Part shown: positions 18,219 through 27,009 of the stretch, in pieces | Numbering within the stretch: the first letter of the stretch is position 1 | Layout of the letters: every line of letters starts with the position of its first letter | Source of the DNA: Closterium sp. NIES-65 | Taxonomy: Eukaryota > Streptophyta > Zygnematophyceae > Desmidiales > Closteriaceae | DNA length: 64,000 bases | Assembly: GCA_948144175.1 (NCBI GenBank) | Contig: CANXME010002001.1 | Location: 1,488,501-1,552,500 of the forward strand | Direction: 5' to 3' | Made by a program: the position numbers and the translations under genes | Notes under the pieces: model-generated | The model's database searches: none | What the model saw: only the letters and a program-made list of their open reading frames with translations | What the model was told of the DNA's origin: nothing

Positions 18219-21026
18219 ATGGATAAATATGAGCTACGTTGGGGTAGGGTGTTTAGTCGCCGGGAGGAGGAACGAGCACGAGGTGAGCCGTCACGCGAGC
18301 GCGGGCGATCTCTGGAGCGCTCGCCGCGAAGGCCGGCATTTCGCGCAGATAGAGTCCCCGTCGCTGGGGACCGACGGGCGGAAGGGAGGCCTAGCGTGGC
18401 AGCGGGTGGAGAAGGATACGCCGCAAGCGCGGACGGAGACGTGTGGCGAAGAGGGCATGATCGCGGAGATGGATACGGGAGCGGAGACCGACGCGCTGTG
18501 GGAGTGTTCCGCTCGCCGGAAGAGCGCGGGCGTCGCCGTGATGAGAGGGGCCGTCGGCAGGGCGTCGAGCGATTCGACGCCAACCAAGGAGGGGAGGCCG
18601 CAGAAAAGGAAGAAGCGTGGGAGACGTCCGGCGAGGAAGAGGCAGAGGAGGACGCAGCGAACCTGGAACAGGCGGTCGAAGACACCAACGGAGAAGATGA
18701 CGGCGAGGAACCCGCGGCTGGGATCGGAAGCGCCGAGCCTGAAGAGGCGGACGTTGCCGGGGGCGCAAGCCAGGCAGGGGCGGAAGGATCGCGGTCGGGA
18801 CGGTCGGAATCACGCGGCCGCGACGCAAGCCGCCAGGAGGAGCATTACGCGGAGAGGTCGCGTCAGCAGGAGCGGCGGGACTGGGGCGTGCATGCCGGCG
18901 CTGTGGGGACGCAAGGAGAACGCGGCAAAAGGGAGGAAGAGGGACCGCGCGCGTCAGGGGAAGGATCGCGGCGCTGGGAGCGGCCTTCTGTTAACCCTCG
19001 CGCACTCGACTGGCGCCAGGCACAAGGGGGCTGGGGCGAAGACGGCGCACGATCACCGGACAGGGAGCTGATGCACAAGGGAGGATGGGAGGGCGAGCCA
19101 CGCGCAGCCAGCCACCACTGGCGGCGGGAAGAAGGACGCGAGGAGGGGCCCAGCTCATCAGAGAGGCGCGGCCAGCGGCAAGAGGGGCGCGGCGGGGAGG
19201 CACGGACGTCTGGCCCGCAAGCGCTATGGGAGAGGAGGGTGAGCGGCGGATTCCGCTCGCCTCTCGTCCGGCAGCAGCGGGGAAGAGAAGGCGGCGGAGA
19301 CAGGCGCTCGCCCGGAGATCGTCGGCAGCAAGGAAGGGGAGAAGCATGGGAACCGTCGCCAGAGAGGCAGCGGCAGCGAGAGACGAGCACGGCGAGGTGG
19401 AGAGAGACACGAGTCTCGCCGGCACGAACGCGAGGGCGTGCGGGGGAGGAGAGGGGCCCGAGAGAAAGGCACGGTGACTCGGGCTGGAACCGGCGGGAGA
19501 GCAGAGCTGGAGGGGGGAGCTTAGCATATGGCGCTGAGCGGGCCCGAGAGGCCAGGGAAGGCATGGAGAGGGCCAAGGAGAGAAGGACTGGGGAAGAGCG
19601 GCTGGGAGGGGCCAGGGAATCGTGGGGAGAAGGGCGGGGAAGTACAGCCAGCGCGACGCGGGTGGAAGTGCCGGCGAGGTTCTCGGGGGACCAGCGGGTG
19701 GGGCCGGCCCTCAAGAATTACTTGATGCAGGTGGGGAACGTGAGATACCGCTGTGACAGGCAAGGCATGGACCCAGTAGACTTCTTCTTGAGCCTGCCCA
19801 ACACACTGGAGGGAGAGGCGGAGACCCTGTACCGCATGAGGATGGACGAGCTGCTGTGGAGGGCAGGGAGGTACGGGGAGGATCCCACCGAGGCATTTTT
19901 GGAGCGGCTTCAGCGTCAATTCCCGGGACACACGGCGGAGCGCATAAGGGAGTTTCAGGAGTTCAGGAGGGGACGAACAGAATCCCTACTGACCTACTAC
20001 AACCGACTGATAAACTTGGCGGAGGATGTGAAATGTTCGGACAGCAGCCTCCTCATCAGTAAGTTTCTTGGAGGCCTGGACGAAACACTGGGGGGGGGAC
20101 TGAGGATGAGGGTGTACGAGTTGGGGGCGGATGCGGCACTAGAGGAGGTGTTTGACCTGGCGGAAAGGGTGGAGCTGGCACAAAGGAGGTATGAGGCCTA
20201 CCTGCCGAGGCCGACAGAGAGGAGCCGCAGACCGACATGGGCGGCGGCTATGATACCAGAGGAGCGAGGGAGGGTGGACCCACACGGGGAAGAGAGAGCC
20301 GACGCGCGCACCTGCTACCGGTGTGGACAGATGGGGCACCTCCGCAGAGAGTGCAAAAACTGTGATGGATGTGGGAAGCCTGGGCACCGGAAACGAGAAT
20401 GTCCGGATGCGGCGAAGTGTGAAATCTGCGGGAAGAAGGGGCACGAGGCCAAGGAGTGTTACCAGCGGGAGGGAGGGGCAAGGAGGAAACCAGAGGAGCT
20501 GCAGCGGCAGATCAGCAGGCTGCAGTCTCAACTGCAGGCCATGGGGTCAGGGTGGGGAGCGGAGGCGGGGATGTACGCTAGGGACGAGGAGGGAGAAGGG
20601 GTGGAGCCGGACGTGCAATGTGCCCTCATGGCCTGGAGAGGCAGGGAACAGATGGGGCTGCGTAGCGGGGGGAAGGATGGCAGGCAGGAGCATAGCCGAA
20701 AGCCACGTGAGCAGGGGTCCAGGCCGGATGCGCCAGGAGGAGAGAAGACCCCAGCCCGCCACCCGCAGGAAAGACTCGCGTGCCAGACCTCGGTGCTGCT
20801 CGTGGAAGCAGGAGCGGTGGAAGTGGGGGGGATGAAGGTAAAGACGGCGATCATTGACACAGGAGCACAGAGCGTGATGCTGGGTAAGGGGATGGCCGAA
20901 CGGTTGGGGCTGATGGCCCCTGAGAGGCACGTGGCGAAGGGGATGTTAGTCATGACAGCAGAGGGAGGGGAACCAAAGTGGATGCCGTGCACACGGACCC
21001 CCATAGAGTTGACACTGCTGCCATGA
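18219..21026 (+). CDS. DNMT-gypsy Gag-protease
   Basis: Start chosen at ATG 18219 because the frame upstream lies in the LTR/PBS. Residues 1 to about 480 are an extremely Arg/Glu/Gly-rich, probably disordered region. A retrotransposon capsid domain follows from about 484 (FSGDQRVGPALKNYL, DPVDFFLSLPNTLEGEAETL, FLERLQRQFPGHTAERI, RGRTESLLTYYNRLINLA). Three consecutive CCHC knuckles, CYRCGQMGHLRREC, CDGCGKPGHRKREC and CEICGKKGHEAKEC, occupy about 699-747. The aspartic protease active site is IIDTGAQSVMLG (Asp about 880). Codon 936 is TGA (21024-21026), inside the protease: the same frame continues after it with ESEDFDLLMGTELV, the usual protease C-terminus. Gag packages RNA; the protease would mature the polyprotein. 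I read the TGA as a recent CGA-to-TGA change, but stop readthrough cannot be excluded. Confidence 0.9.
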   Translation: MDKYELRWGRVFSRREEERARGEPSRERGRSLERSPRRPAFRADRVPVAGDRRAEGRPSVAAGGEGYAASADGDVWRRGHDRGDGYGSGDRRAVGVFRSPEERGRRRDERGRRQGVERFDANQGGEAAEKEEAWETSGEEEAEEDAANLEQAVEDTNGEDDGEEPAAGIGSAEPEEADVAGGASQAGAEGSRSGRSESRGRDASRQEEHYAERSRQQERRDWGVHAGAVGTQGERGKREEEGPRASGEGSRRWERPSVNPRALDWRQAQGGWGEDGARSPDRELMHKGGWEGEPRAASHHWRREEGREEGPSSSERRGQRQEGRGGEARTSGPQALWERRVSGGFRSPLVRQQRGREGGGDRRSPGDRRQQGRGEAWEPSPERQRQRETSTARWRETRVSPARTRGRAGEERGPRERHGDSGWNRRESRAGGGSLAYGAERAREAREGMERAKERRTGEERLGGARESWGEGRGSTASATRVEVPARFSGDQRVGPALKNYLMQVGNVRYRCDRQGMDPVDFFLSLPNTLEGEAETLYRMRMDELLWRAGRYGEDPTEAFLERLQRQFPGHTAERIREFQEFRRGRTESLLTYYNRLINLAEDVKCSDSSLLISKFLGGLDETLGGGLRMRVYELGADAALEEVFDLAERVELAQRRYEAYLPRPTERSRRPTWAAAMIPEERGRVDPHGEERADARTCYRCGQMGHLRRECKNCDGCGKPGHRKRECPDAAKCEICGKKGHEAKECYQREGGARRKPEELQRQISRLQSQLQAMGSGWGAEAGMYARDEEGEGVEPDVQCALMAWRGREQMGLRSGGKDGRQEHSRKPREQGSRPDAPGGEKTPARHPQERLACQTSVLLVEAGAVEVGGMKVKTAIIDTGAQSVMLGKGMAERLGLMAPERHVAKGMLVMTAEGGEPKWMPCTRTPIELTLLP

Positions 21027-21050
21027 GGGGAGCATGAAACAAGGATCAGG

Positions 21051-24000
21051 ATGAAGTGTGGAATCTCGGAGTCCGAGGACTTTGATCTGCTGATGGGGAC
21101 GGAATTGGTGTTCGCTGTAGGCATGAGCATATGTACCTGGATGGAGAAGGTGGAGTTACGAACGAGATACTGGAAGAAGGAGGGACCATTGGGGCAGCTG
21201 CCAGTGCAGTTTGTAAGGGTGGAGCCGAAGCGGGCCTATCAGGTCGGAGCAGGAGGGGCACAAAGGGGGCAGAGAGGAGCAGCAGAGACCAAGGAGGGGC
21301 CCAGGATGAAACTGATGGACAAGCCGGGGCAGCATAGCGATTGGCAGCAGCCCATCCGGCTAGTAGAGTTGTTCGGAGGAATCGGGGCAGGGCTGGCGGC
21401 AGCAGTGAGGAGTGGGATTGCAGTGCAGCAGTGGGTCTATGTGGAACTGGCACCACAGGTGAGAAGGATGGCTGAGCATCACGCGCGGAAGCTGAGAGCT
21501 GAGTTCCCGGACCTCCTGAGTGAGAAAGTAATTCAGGAAGCCATGAGCAGTACGGTGCACGATGTGAGTCAGATCACAGAGGAGCAGGTGGCCAGCTGGG
21601 GGCAGGTGGACCTGCTGGTGGCGGGATGGGAGTGTCAAGGGGTGTCATGGGCAGGAAAACGGAAGGGAGGGGAGGACCCGAGGACGAAGCTGATGGACAA
21701 CCTGTTCAATATCCTGGAGTGGCTGCAGGAGAGGCAGGGCAGAGTGGCTTACTTGCTAGAGAATCTGGATCTAGAAGGGGATTGTAGAGAGCCGATTCGG
21801 CTGGTGAGGGAGAGGATTGGCCGGCACGTGGGAAAAGGGATGAGCTGTGATGCAGCCAGGGCAGGTTCGTACGCTCACCGCCTCAGGATGTACTGGCAAA
21901 ACGTGGTTCCCGTGCTGGATCTGCAGGAGGAAGCAGAGGGGATGAGGAGGGCTGCAGGGAGGAGGGTGGTGGACATCCTGGAGCCGGGACGGACTCCCGC
22001 GCCAGTTTGTCAAAGAAGTTACAGCAGGCACTACCCGTGCAACCAGGTGGGGCAGGACAGGAGGGCTCTGCCCACCTTGGTCGCTTTTGCAGAGGCAGCA
22101 GGCTACAGGTGGGAAAAGGGGGAGCCCGGACCCGGGCTGATATATGACCACAAGCGGGGACGGTGGGAGGAACCGACGGCATTAGAGAGGGAGCTGGCTA
22201 TGGGATATGGAGAAAACGTGACGGCAGCACCAGGGGTGAGCGAGGAAGACAGGAGGAGGGCAATGGGGAATGCCATGGATGGCTACATGATGAGGTGGCT
22301 GGTGCAGAGGATGTGGCGAGAGATGGTCTTGGGTGGGGGGCAAGAGGCAGATAAGGTGGCGGCAGCAGCAGCCCCACAAGGAGCATGGACCTGCCAGGAG
22401 GAGGAGGGAGGGAAGTGGACAGTGGGGGAAGCGATGAGTGAAGAGGGAAGGGAAGCTATGCTGGGACTGCTGGCCAAGCATAGGAAGTGCTTTGCCTTCA
22501 CACTGCAAGAACTGGGAAGGTGCAAAATGAAGGAGATGGAGCTGAAACTGAGCAGCACAGAGCCGGTGTTCCAACGGCGTAAGAAGATGCCGCACGGAGA
22601 TATAGAGATATGCAAGGAGAAGATTAAGGAGCTGCTAGCGGCCGGACTGATCCGGCGCTCAGAATCAGAATACGCCACACCAACAGTGGTGGCAGCGAGG
22701 AAGGACTTAACAGGGGAGATCCTGAGCAGGAGGATGTGCGGAGATTACCGAGCGCTCAACAAGATTACCGTGGCGGACAGGTACCCAATGCCGATGGCGG
22801 AGGAGATATTTGACAAGTTAGCAGAGGGGGTGTTCTTTACGACGCTGGACCTGCGGCAGGGGTTCAATCAGATAAAAATCAGGGAGGAGGACGTTAGGAA
22901 GACGGCATTTCACGGGCCGGATGGGCTGTACGAGTGGCTTTACATGCCATTCGGGCTGAGGAACGCATCAGCAGTGTTTCAGAGAGTCGTGGATGCAGTG
23001 CTGAGGGACGTAGAATGTGCAGCGTGCTACATAGATGACGTGGTGATATTCAGCACCTCCGAACAGCAGCACCTGCAGGATGTGGAGAAGACACTGGCAG
23101 CAATAGAAGCAGCGGGACTCACGTGTCACCCGAAGAAGTGTAGGTGGGGTGAGCAGACCGTTCAGTATCTGGGCTACGAGGTGACAGGGGGGCAGATCGG
23201 GATCCAGCAAGCAAAGGTGGAGGTGCTAGATAGGCTGCGAGAACCAAAGGACAAGACAGGGCTGAGAGCGGTGTTGGGGTTTCTGAGTTACTACCGGCGA
23301 TTTGTGCCCAACTTCAGCAGGCGGGCAGCGGTGTTGAACGGACTGTTAAGGGAGGACAAGACATGGGAGTGGGGGGAAGCGCAGAAGGGGGCATTGCAGG
23401 ACCTGATGGCGGCGGTGAAAACAGCAACCGTCTTGCAGCTGCCAGCAGCGGACCAACCCTTCACCCTCTACACCGACTGGAGCAGCCAAGGGATGGGTGG
23501 GATACTCTGCCAGGAGGTGGAAGGGGATGAGAAGGTGGTGGCCTACGCGAGTAGGAGCTGCAACTCGGCGGAGGCACAGTACAGCTCGTACACAGGGGAG
23601 GGACTGGCGGCAGTATGGGCTGTGGGGCACTTCAGGGTCTACTTGCAGGGGCGGGAGTTCACCCTGGTGACGGACCACCAGCCACTGACATGGCTGATGA
23701 CTACACCAGGGTTAACAGGCAGGAATGCACGATGGGCAATGAAGCTGCAGGAGTATGACTTCAAAATCAAGCACAGGCCAGGAAAAACCTTGCAGCATGT
23801 GGACGGCCTCTCCCGTAACCCCCCACCGCTAGAGCCAACAGTGACCCTTGCGCTCCTGGCCAGACAGGTGGAGCTGAGCGGGGCCAGGAGGAGCAAGGGG
23901 CCGGCTGATATCTGGGAGGATGAGCAGGCTGTGAGATGGGTGAAGGGAGAGACAGGGGCAGACGAGGAGATGAGCGAGAGGGTGAGAGCAAGGGGGCACC

Positions 24001-25220
24001 ACTACAGGTGGTACCAGCAGCAGTTGCAGATACAGACCGAGGGTGGGTGGAAGCTGGTGCCGGCCCCAGGTGACAGGGAAGCAGTGATAAAGGAGGTGCA
24101 CTCAAAGCTGGGGCACTTCGGGCATGAGAGGACAGTGCAGTTGTTGAAGACGGGCTGGTGGTGGGAGGGAATGCGCAGGCAGGTGCAGAAGTGGGTGGAG
24201 GGATGTGAGGCCTGCCAAAGGAGCCGAGCAAACCTGACCCAAGCCAAGGCCGAGCTGCAGTCCCTGCCCATCCGCGGGTTAGGCTTCAGATGGTCCTTGG
24301 ACCTGGCGGGGGAACTGCCGCTGAGCCGGGGGGGGAAACGGTACATAGTGCTCATGGTGGAGCACGTGAGTAAGTGGCTGGAGGTGAGGGCTATCCCCAG
24401 CAAGAGCTCAAGACATGTGGCAGCAGCATTCAAGGAGCAAGTAATATGCAGATTTGGGGCGTGTGCAGAGGTGCTCACCGATCAAGGCACAGAGTTTCAA
24501 AGGGAGTTCAGGGAGCTGTTAGAGGAAGCGGGAATCACCCACTGGCACACCTCTCGGTATCACCCACAGAGTGATGGGCTGACCGAGCGCCTAGTGCAGA
24601 CGTTGAAGCGAGGGCTACGGGCATATGGGGAGAAAAGGAAGCGGGAATGGGACAATGAGCTACACTGGATTGCGGCAGGATATAGGTTTGGGAAGCAGGC
24701 AGCCCTGAGAGACCATTCACCCTACAGCCTTCTGTTTGGTTGTGAGCCGGTGCTACCTGTGGGGGCACCACGGGTCCTCACGGACACAGTGACAGCAGGC
24801 ACCATAGACAACTGGGTGGCCTTGTCAGAGGCCAGAGCAAGGTACCTCCGAGTGATAATGCCAGCAGCGCTAGAAAACCTACACACGGCACAGCTGAGAG
24901 ACGCCAGACGTTATGAGCAACGCCAGCAGCAGGGGATGTTGGGAAGGAGAGAGAAAAAGGGAGCAAGCGAGGGGCAGGAGGTGTACCTGAAAAGGGCAAA
25001 ACAGGACACGCTGGACGTCGGGGTGGGGACCGAGAGGTGGAGAGTGAAGGAAGTTCGGCCCTCGGGTATTCTCGTGCTGGAGAACGAAAAGGGGGCACAG
25101 CTGAAGGAGCACCAGACCAACATGGCCCTGGTGAGGGGGAGCAAGCCTCAGCAAGCTGGTCCTGTGACACGAGCTCGAGCTACCCAAGCACGGGCACAGG
25201 AGGGGGCAGTGAGTGACTGA
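21051..25220 (+). CDS. DNMT-gypsy Pol: DNA cytosine methyltransferase + RT + RNase H + integrase
   Basis: In frame with Gag-protease; first ATG after the TGA used as start (1,389 aa). Residues 1-50 finish the protease. C5 methyltransferase about 101-425: motif I LVELFGGIGAG (SAM binding), motif II VYVELAP, motif IV AGWECQGVSWAGKRKG with the catalytic Cys195 (codon 21633-21635), motif VI YLLENLD, motif VIII AHRLRMYWQNV, motif X RRRAMGNAM. Motifs VIII and X resemble DNMT3/DRM. RT about 480-770 (CGDYRALN, TTLDLRQGFNQIKI, YMPFGLRNA, active site YIDD 660-663). RNase H about 800-920 (LYTDWSSQGMGG, LVTDHQPLTWL). Integrase with HHCC (HSKLGHFGHERT...CEACQRSR) and DDE (WSLDLAGEL, VLTDQGTEF, HPQSDGLTERL). 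No chromodomain. Every catalytic site is present, apart from Glu replacing the usual Pro before Cys195. Likely acts in cytoplasmic particles (RT) and the nucleus (integrase, methyltransferase). Confidence 0.92.
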   Translation: MKCGISESEDFDLLMGTELVFAVGMSICTWMEKVELRTRYWKKEGPLGQLPVQFVRVEPKRAYQVGAGGAQRGQRGAAETKEGPRMKLMDKPGQHSDWQQPIRLVELFGGIGAGLAAAVRSGIAVQQWVYVELAPQVRRMAEHHARKLRAEFPDLLSEKVIQEAMSSTVHDVSQITEEQVASWGQVDLLVAGWECQGVSWAGKRKGGEDPRTKLMDNLFNILEWLQERQGRVAYLLENLDLEGDCREPIRLVRERIGRHVGKGMSCDAARAGSYAHRLRMYWQNVVPVLDLQEEAEGMRRAAGRRVVDILEPGRTPAPVCQRSYSRHYPCNQVGQDRRALPTLVAFAEAAGYRWEKGEPGPGLIYDHKRGRWEEPTALERELAMGYGENVTAAPGVSEEDRRRAMGNAMDGYMMRWLVQRMWREMVLGGGQEADKVAAAAAPQGAWTCQEEEGGKWTVGEAMSEEGREAMLGLLAKHRKCFAFTLQELGRCKMKEMELKLSSTEPVFQRRKKMPHGDIEICKEKIKELLAAGLIRRSESEYATPTVVAARKDLTGEILSRRMCGDYRALNKITVADRYPMPMAEEIFDKLAEGVFFTTLDLRQGFNQIKIREEDVRKTAFHGPDGLYEWLYMPFGLRNASAVFQRVVDAVLRDVECAACYIDDVVIFSTSEQQHLQDVEKTLAAIEAAGLTCHPKKCRWGEQTVQYLGYEVTGGQIGIQQAKVEVLDRLREPKDKTGLRAVLGFLSYYRRFVPNFSRRAAVLNGLLREDKTWEWGEAQKGALQDLMAAVKTATVLQLPAADQPFTLYTDWSSQGMGGILCQEVEGDEKVVAYASRSCNSAEAQYSSYTGEGLAAVWAVGHFRVYLQGREFTLVTDHQPLTWLMTTPGLTGRNARWAMKLQEYDFKIKHRPGKTLQHVDGLSRNPPPLEPTVTLALLARQVELSGARRSKGPADIWEDEQAVRWVKGETGADEEMSERVRARGHHYRWYQQQLQIQTEGGWKLVPAPGDREAVIKEVHSKLGHFGHERTVQLLKTGWWWEGMRRQVQKWVEGCEACQRSRANLTQAKAELQSLPIRGLGFRWSLDLAGELPLSRGGKRYIVLMVEHVSKWLEVRAIPSKSSRHVAAAFKEQVICRFGACAEVLTDQGTEFQREFRELLEEAGITHWHTSRYHPQSDGLTERLVQTLKRGLRAYGEKRKREWDNELHWIAAGYRFGKQAALRDHSPYSLLFGCEPVLPVGAPRVLTDTVTAGTIDNWVALSEARARYLRVIMPAALENLHTAQLRDARRYEQRQQQGMLGRREKKGASEGQEVYLKRAKQDTLDVGVGTERWRVKEVRPSGILVLENEKGAQLKEHQTNMALVRGSKPQQAGPVTRARATQARAQEGAVSD

Positions 25221-25303
25221 GGCAGGGCAGCACAGAGCAGGGAGTGTTGAAGAAGAACAACAGGAAGAAGAGCAAGTGCTGGTGAGGGTCACACACTCCG
25301 ACA
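25209..25303 (+). repeat. 95-bp segment X, copy 1 (before right LTR)
   Basis: Runs from GTGAGTGACTGAGG to CACTCCGACA, overlapping the Pol stop codon and including a purine-rich part (GAAGAAGAACAACAGGAAGA). It is repeated without visible change at 25724-25818. Confidence 0.95.
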
Positions 25304-25305
25304 GC

Positions 25306-25722
25306 TGTCACCGCATATGCAAGGGATGCATATGCAATAACAGTAGAGTGCGGTGCTGGGAAGTAGTATAGCAAATAGCTAAGAATGCATTGAGGTAGAT
25401 AGATAAGAAGTAGTGTAGGAGGTGTAGCCAGTAGCGAAGTGTCGGTTGCAAAGGGGTGCAGAAAGGGGGAAATATGTGGGAGCGGTTGGGATGAAGGGGG
25501 AAAAGCACCGAAGGGCGAAATGTGGGATTCGAACAAATCCCAACCTCGAGCCGCACATTGGATATGTGCAAGCCGAGGTTGGGTAAGGTCACCCACGCCC
25601 ACTCACTCGATGCCTATTGTTCAGTATTCTTTCATACTAGTGCAGGGCTGTTATCCTAGCTACTACACGCGGTGGCACAGCACTAAGAAGGAACCGGTGG
25701 GGTGAGGGAGTGATCCCGTTCA
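25306..25722 (+). repeat. DNMT-gypsy 3' LTR (417 bp)
   Basis: Near-identical to 17773-18189 (about three differences), implying recent insertion. Confidence 0.95.
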
Positions 25723-25723
25723 C

Positions 25724-25818
25724 GTGAGTGACTGAGGCAGGGCAGCACAGAGCAGGGAGTGTTGAAGAAGAACAACAGGAAGAAGAGCAAGTGCTGGTGA
25801 GGGTCACACACTCCGACA
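25724..25818 (+). repeat. 95-bp segment X, copy 2 (outside the right LTR)
   Basis: Same sequence as 25209-25303. It sits between the LTR end and the copia-1 target-site copy (CGATC at 25819), so it came in with the element or arose at its end. Confidence 0.9.
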
Positions 25819-27009
25819 CGATCACTGAGTAGCCTGGTCATCAACCCAAGAAGCGTCTGAGTGCCCAGTGAGAACAACTGAGCTCCTCCCTCCAAGCACG
25901 AGCCCCATGCCCGATGTACTGCACAAGTAGCGCGATACCCTCTTTGCAGCATCCCAGTGCACCTTTCGGTGCCTACCAGCAGCCATGTAGCGGGCCAGAA
26001 GGCCAAGAGGGTATGCTAGGTCAGGACGAGTGCAAGTCATCAGGTACATGAGGTAGCCAACTAGCTCTGGGTAAGGACCACTCGGCTCTACGGACTCATC
26101 CGAAGGCAGAGCTGAGAGCGAGTGACTTGTAGCCAGAGGAGTGGCGTCTGCCGAGGACCAGGTGAAGCCGAAGTGCTGAAGGACCTGCTGCACCATGTGT
26201 GACTGAGTCAGTGTGATGGTGCGGCGTGCTCTGTCCCGGGTGATCTGCAAGCCAAGGTAGCTGCGCAGTTCACCCAGGTTTGTGCACGTGTGTCTCTTCT
26301 GCAGCTCCGACTTCACGTGGGCGAGAGCCTCAGTGTCAGTAGTGGCAAAGACCAAGTCGTCGACGTACACGAGGATGTAGAACGGCGGCATCGTCATGTC
26401 GGTGCGCAAAAACAGTGACGGGTCAGCAGTAGAGGGCGCGAACCCAAGAGCCGCAAGAGTAGTCCTCAGTGTGTCATGCCACTCACGTGGCGCCTGGCGG
26501 AGACCGTAGACCGGCCACCGGAGGCTCCATTGGGTACCGAGAGGAAACGACCTAGTGAAGCCAGGAGGGCGGCACAGCCAGATCTCCTCGTGCAGGCTGC
26601 CCTGCAAGAAAGCTGTGCTGAAGTCAAGAGAGTGAGGATCATAGTCACGCTGAGCGGCAACGTGCTGTAGCACCCAAAGAGTGGTCATCTTTGGGGTGGG
26701 GGAGAAGGTCTGAAAGTAGTCAACTCCCTGCCGCTGACTGAAGCCTCGAGCCACGTAACGAGCCTTGAAGACAGGCGGAGAACTTGGCGGCCGCTTCACC
26801 CTGAAAATCCACATGCCATTGACGATGTTCGCCCCAGGAGGGGGAACCTCGTCGACGTAAGTACCAGTGGACTTCCAGGATGCCATCTCTGCGTCCATGG
26901 CTGTCTGCCACTGAGAGGAGTACTCACCCGCGATCGCCTCAGCGTAAGAGCGCGGGGTCAGGATGTCTGGTGCATCCGGGTCTCCCTCAGGTGCAATCAG
27001 CATGGACAC
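25819..27009 (-). pseudogene. Copia-1 reverse transcriptase and RNase H start
   Basis: Copia RT of nearly 400 codons without a break: SMLIAPEGDPDAPDI, KSTGTYVDEVPPPGANIV, VFKARYVARGFSQRQGVDYF, LHSLDFSTAFLQGSLHEEIW, VYGLRQAPREWHD, and YILVYVDDLVFATTD with the YVDD active site. RNase H starts at LTGHSDASWVDDQATQ and is cut by the DNMT-gypsy insertion; the remainder lies at 17365-17772. Before that insertion this was probably the most intact copia RT in the window. Confidence 0.9.

Larger units (their letters stand above)
17773..25818 (+). mobile_element. DNMT-gypsy: young Ty3/gypsy element encoding a C5 DNA methyltransferase
   Basis: LTRs 17773-18189 and 25306-25722 are each 417 bp, begin TGTCA, end TTCA and differ at about three positions by eye (AACG/ACCG, GGAAAT/GGATAT, AAGAAA/AAGAAG). 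Between them is one long frame, Gag-protease then methyltransferase-RT-RNase H-integrase, split by a single TGA. Beyond the right LTR a 95-bp copy (25724-25818) of the internal 3' sequence 25209-25303 precedes the target-site copy. Host copia-1 reads CGAC at the left edge (17769-17772) and CGATC from 25819; copia D at about 50840 shows the empty site, so the inserted unit ends at 25818, not at the LTR. No chromodomain is visible. Confidence 0.9.

Noticed and set aside
18863-19714. Long minus-strand open frame opposite the DNMT-gypsy gag
   Set aside because: Shadow of the Arg/Glu-rich codons (serine/proline-rich on the other strand); the + strand has the CCHC, capsid and protease motifs.
21051-25220. 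Possibility that the methyltransferase is a bacterial restriction gene or contamination
   Set aside because: It is in one frame with protease and RT between matching LTRs and inside a host copia with an identifiable target site.
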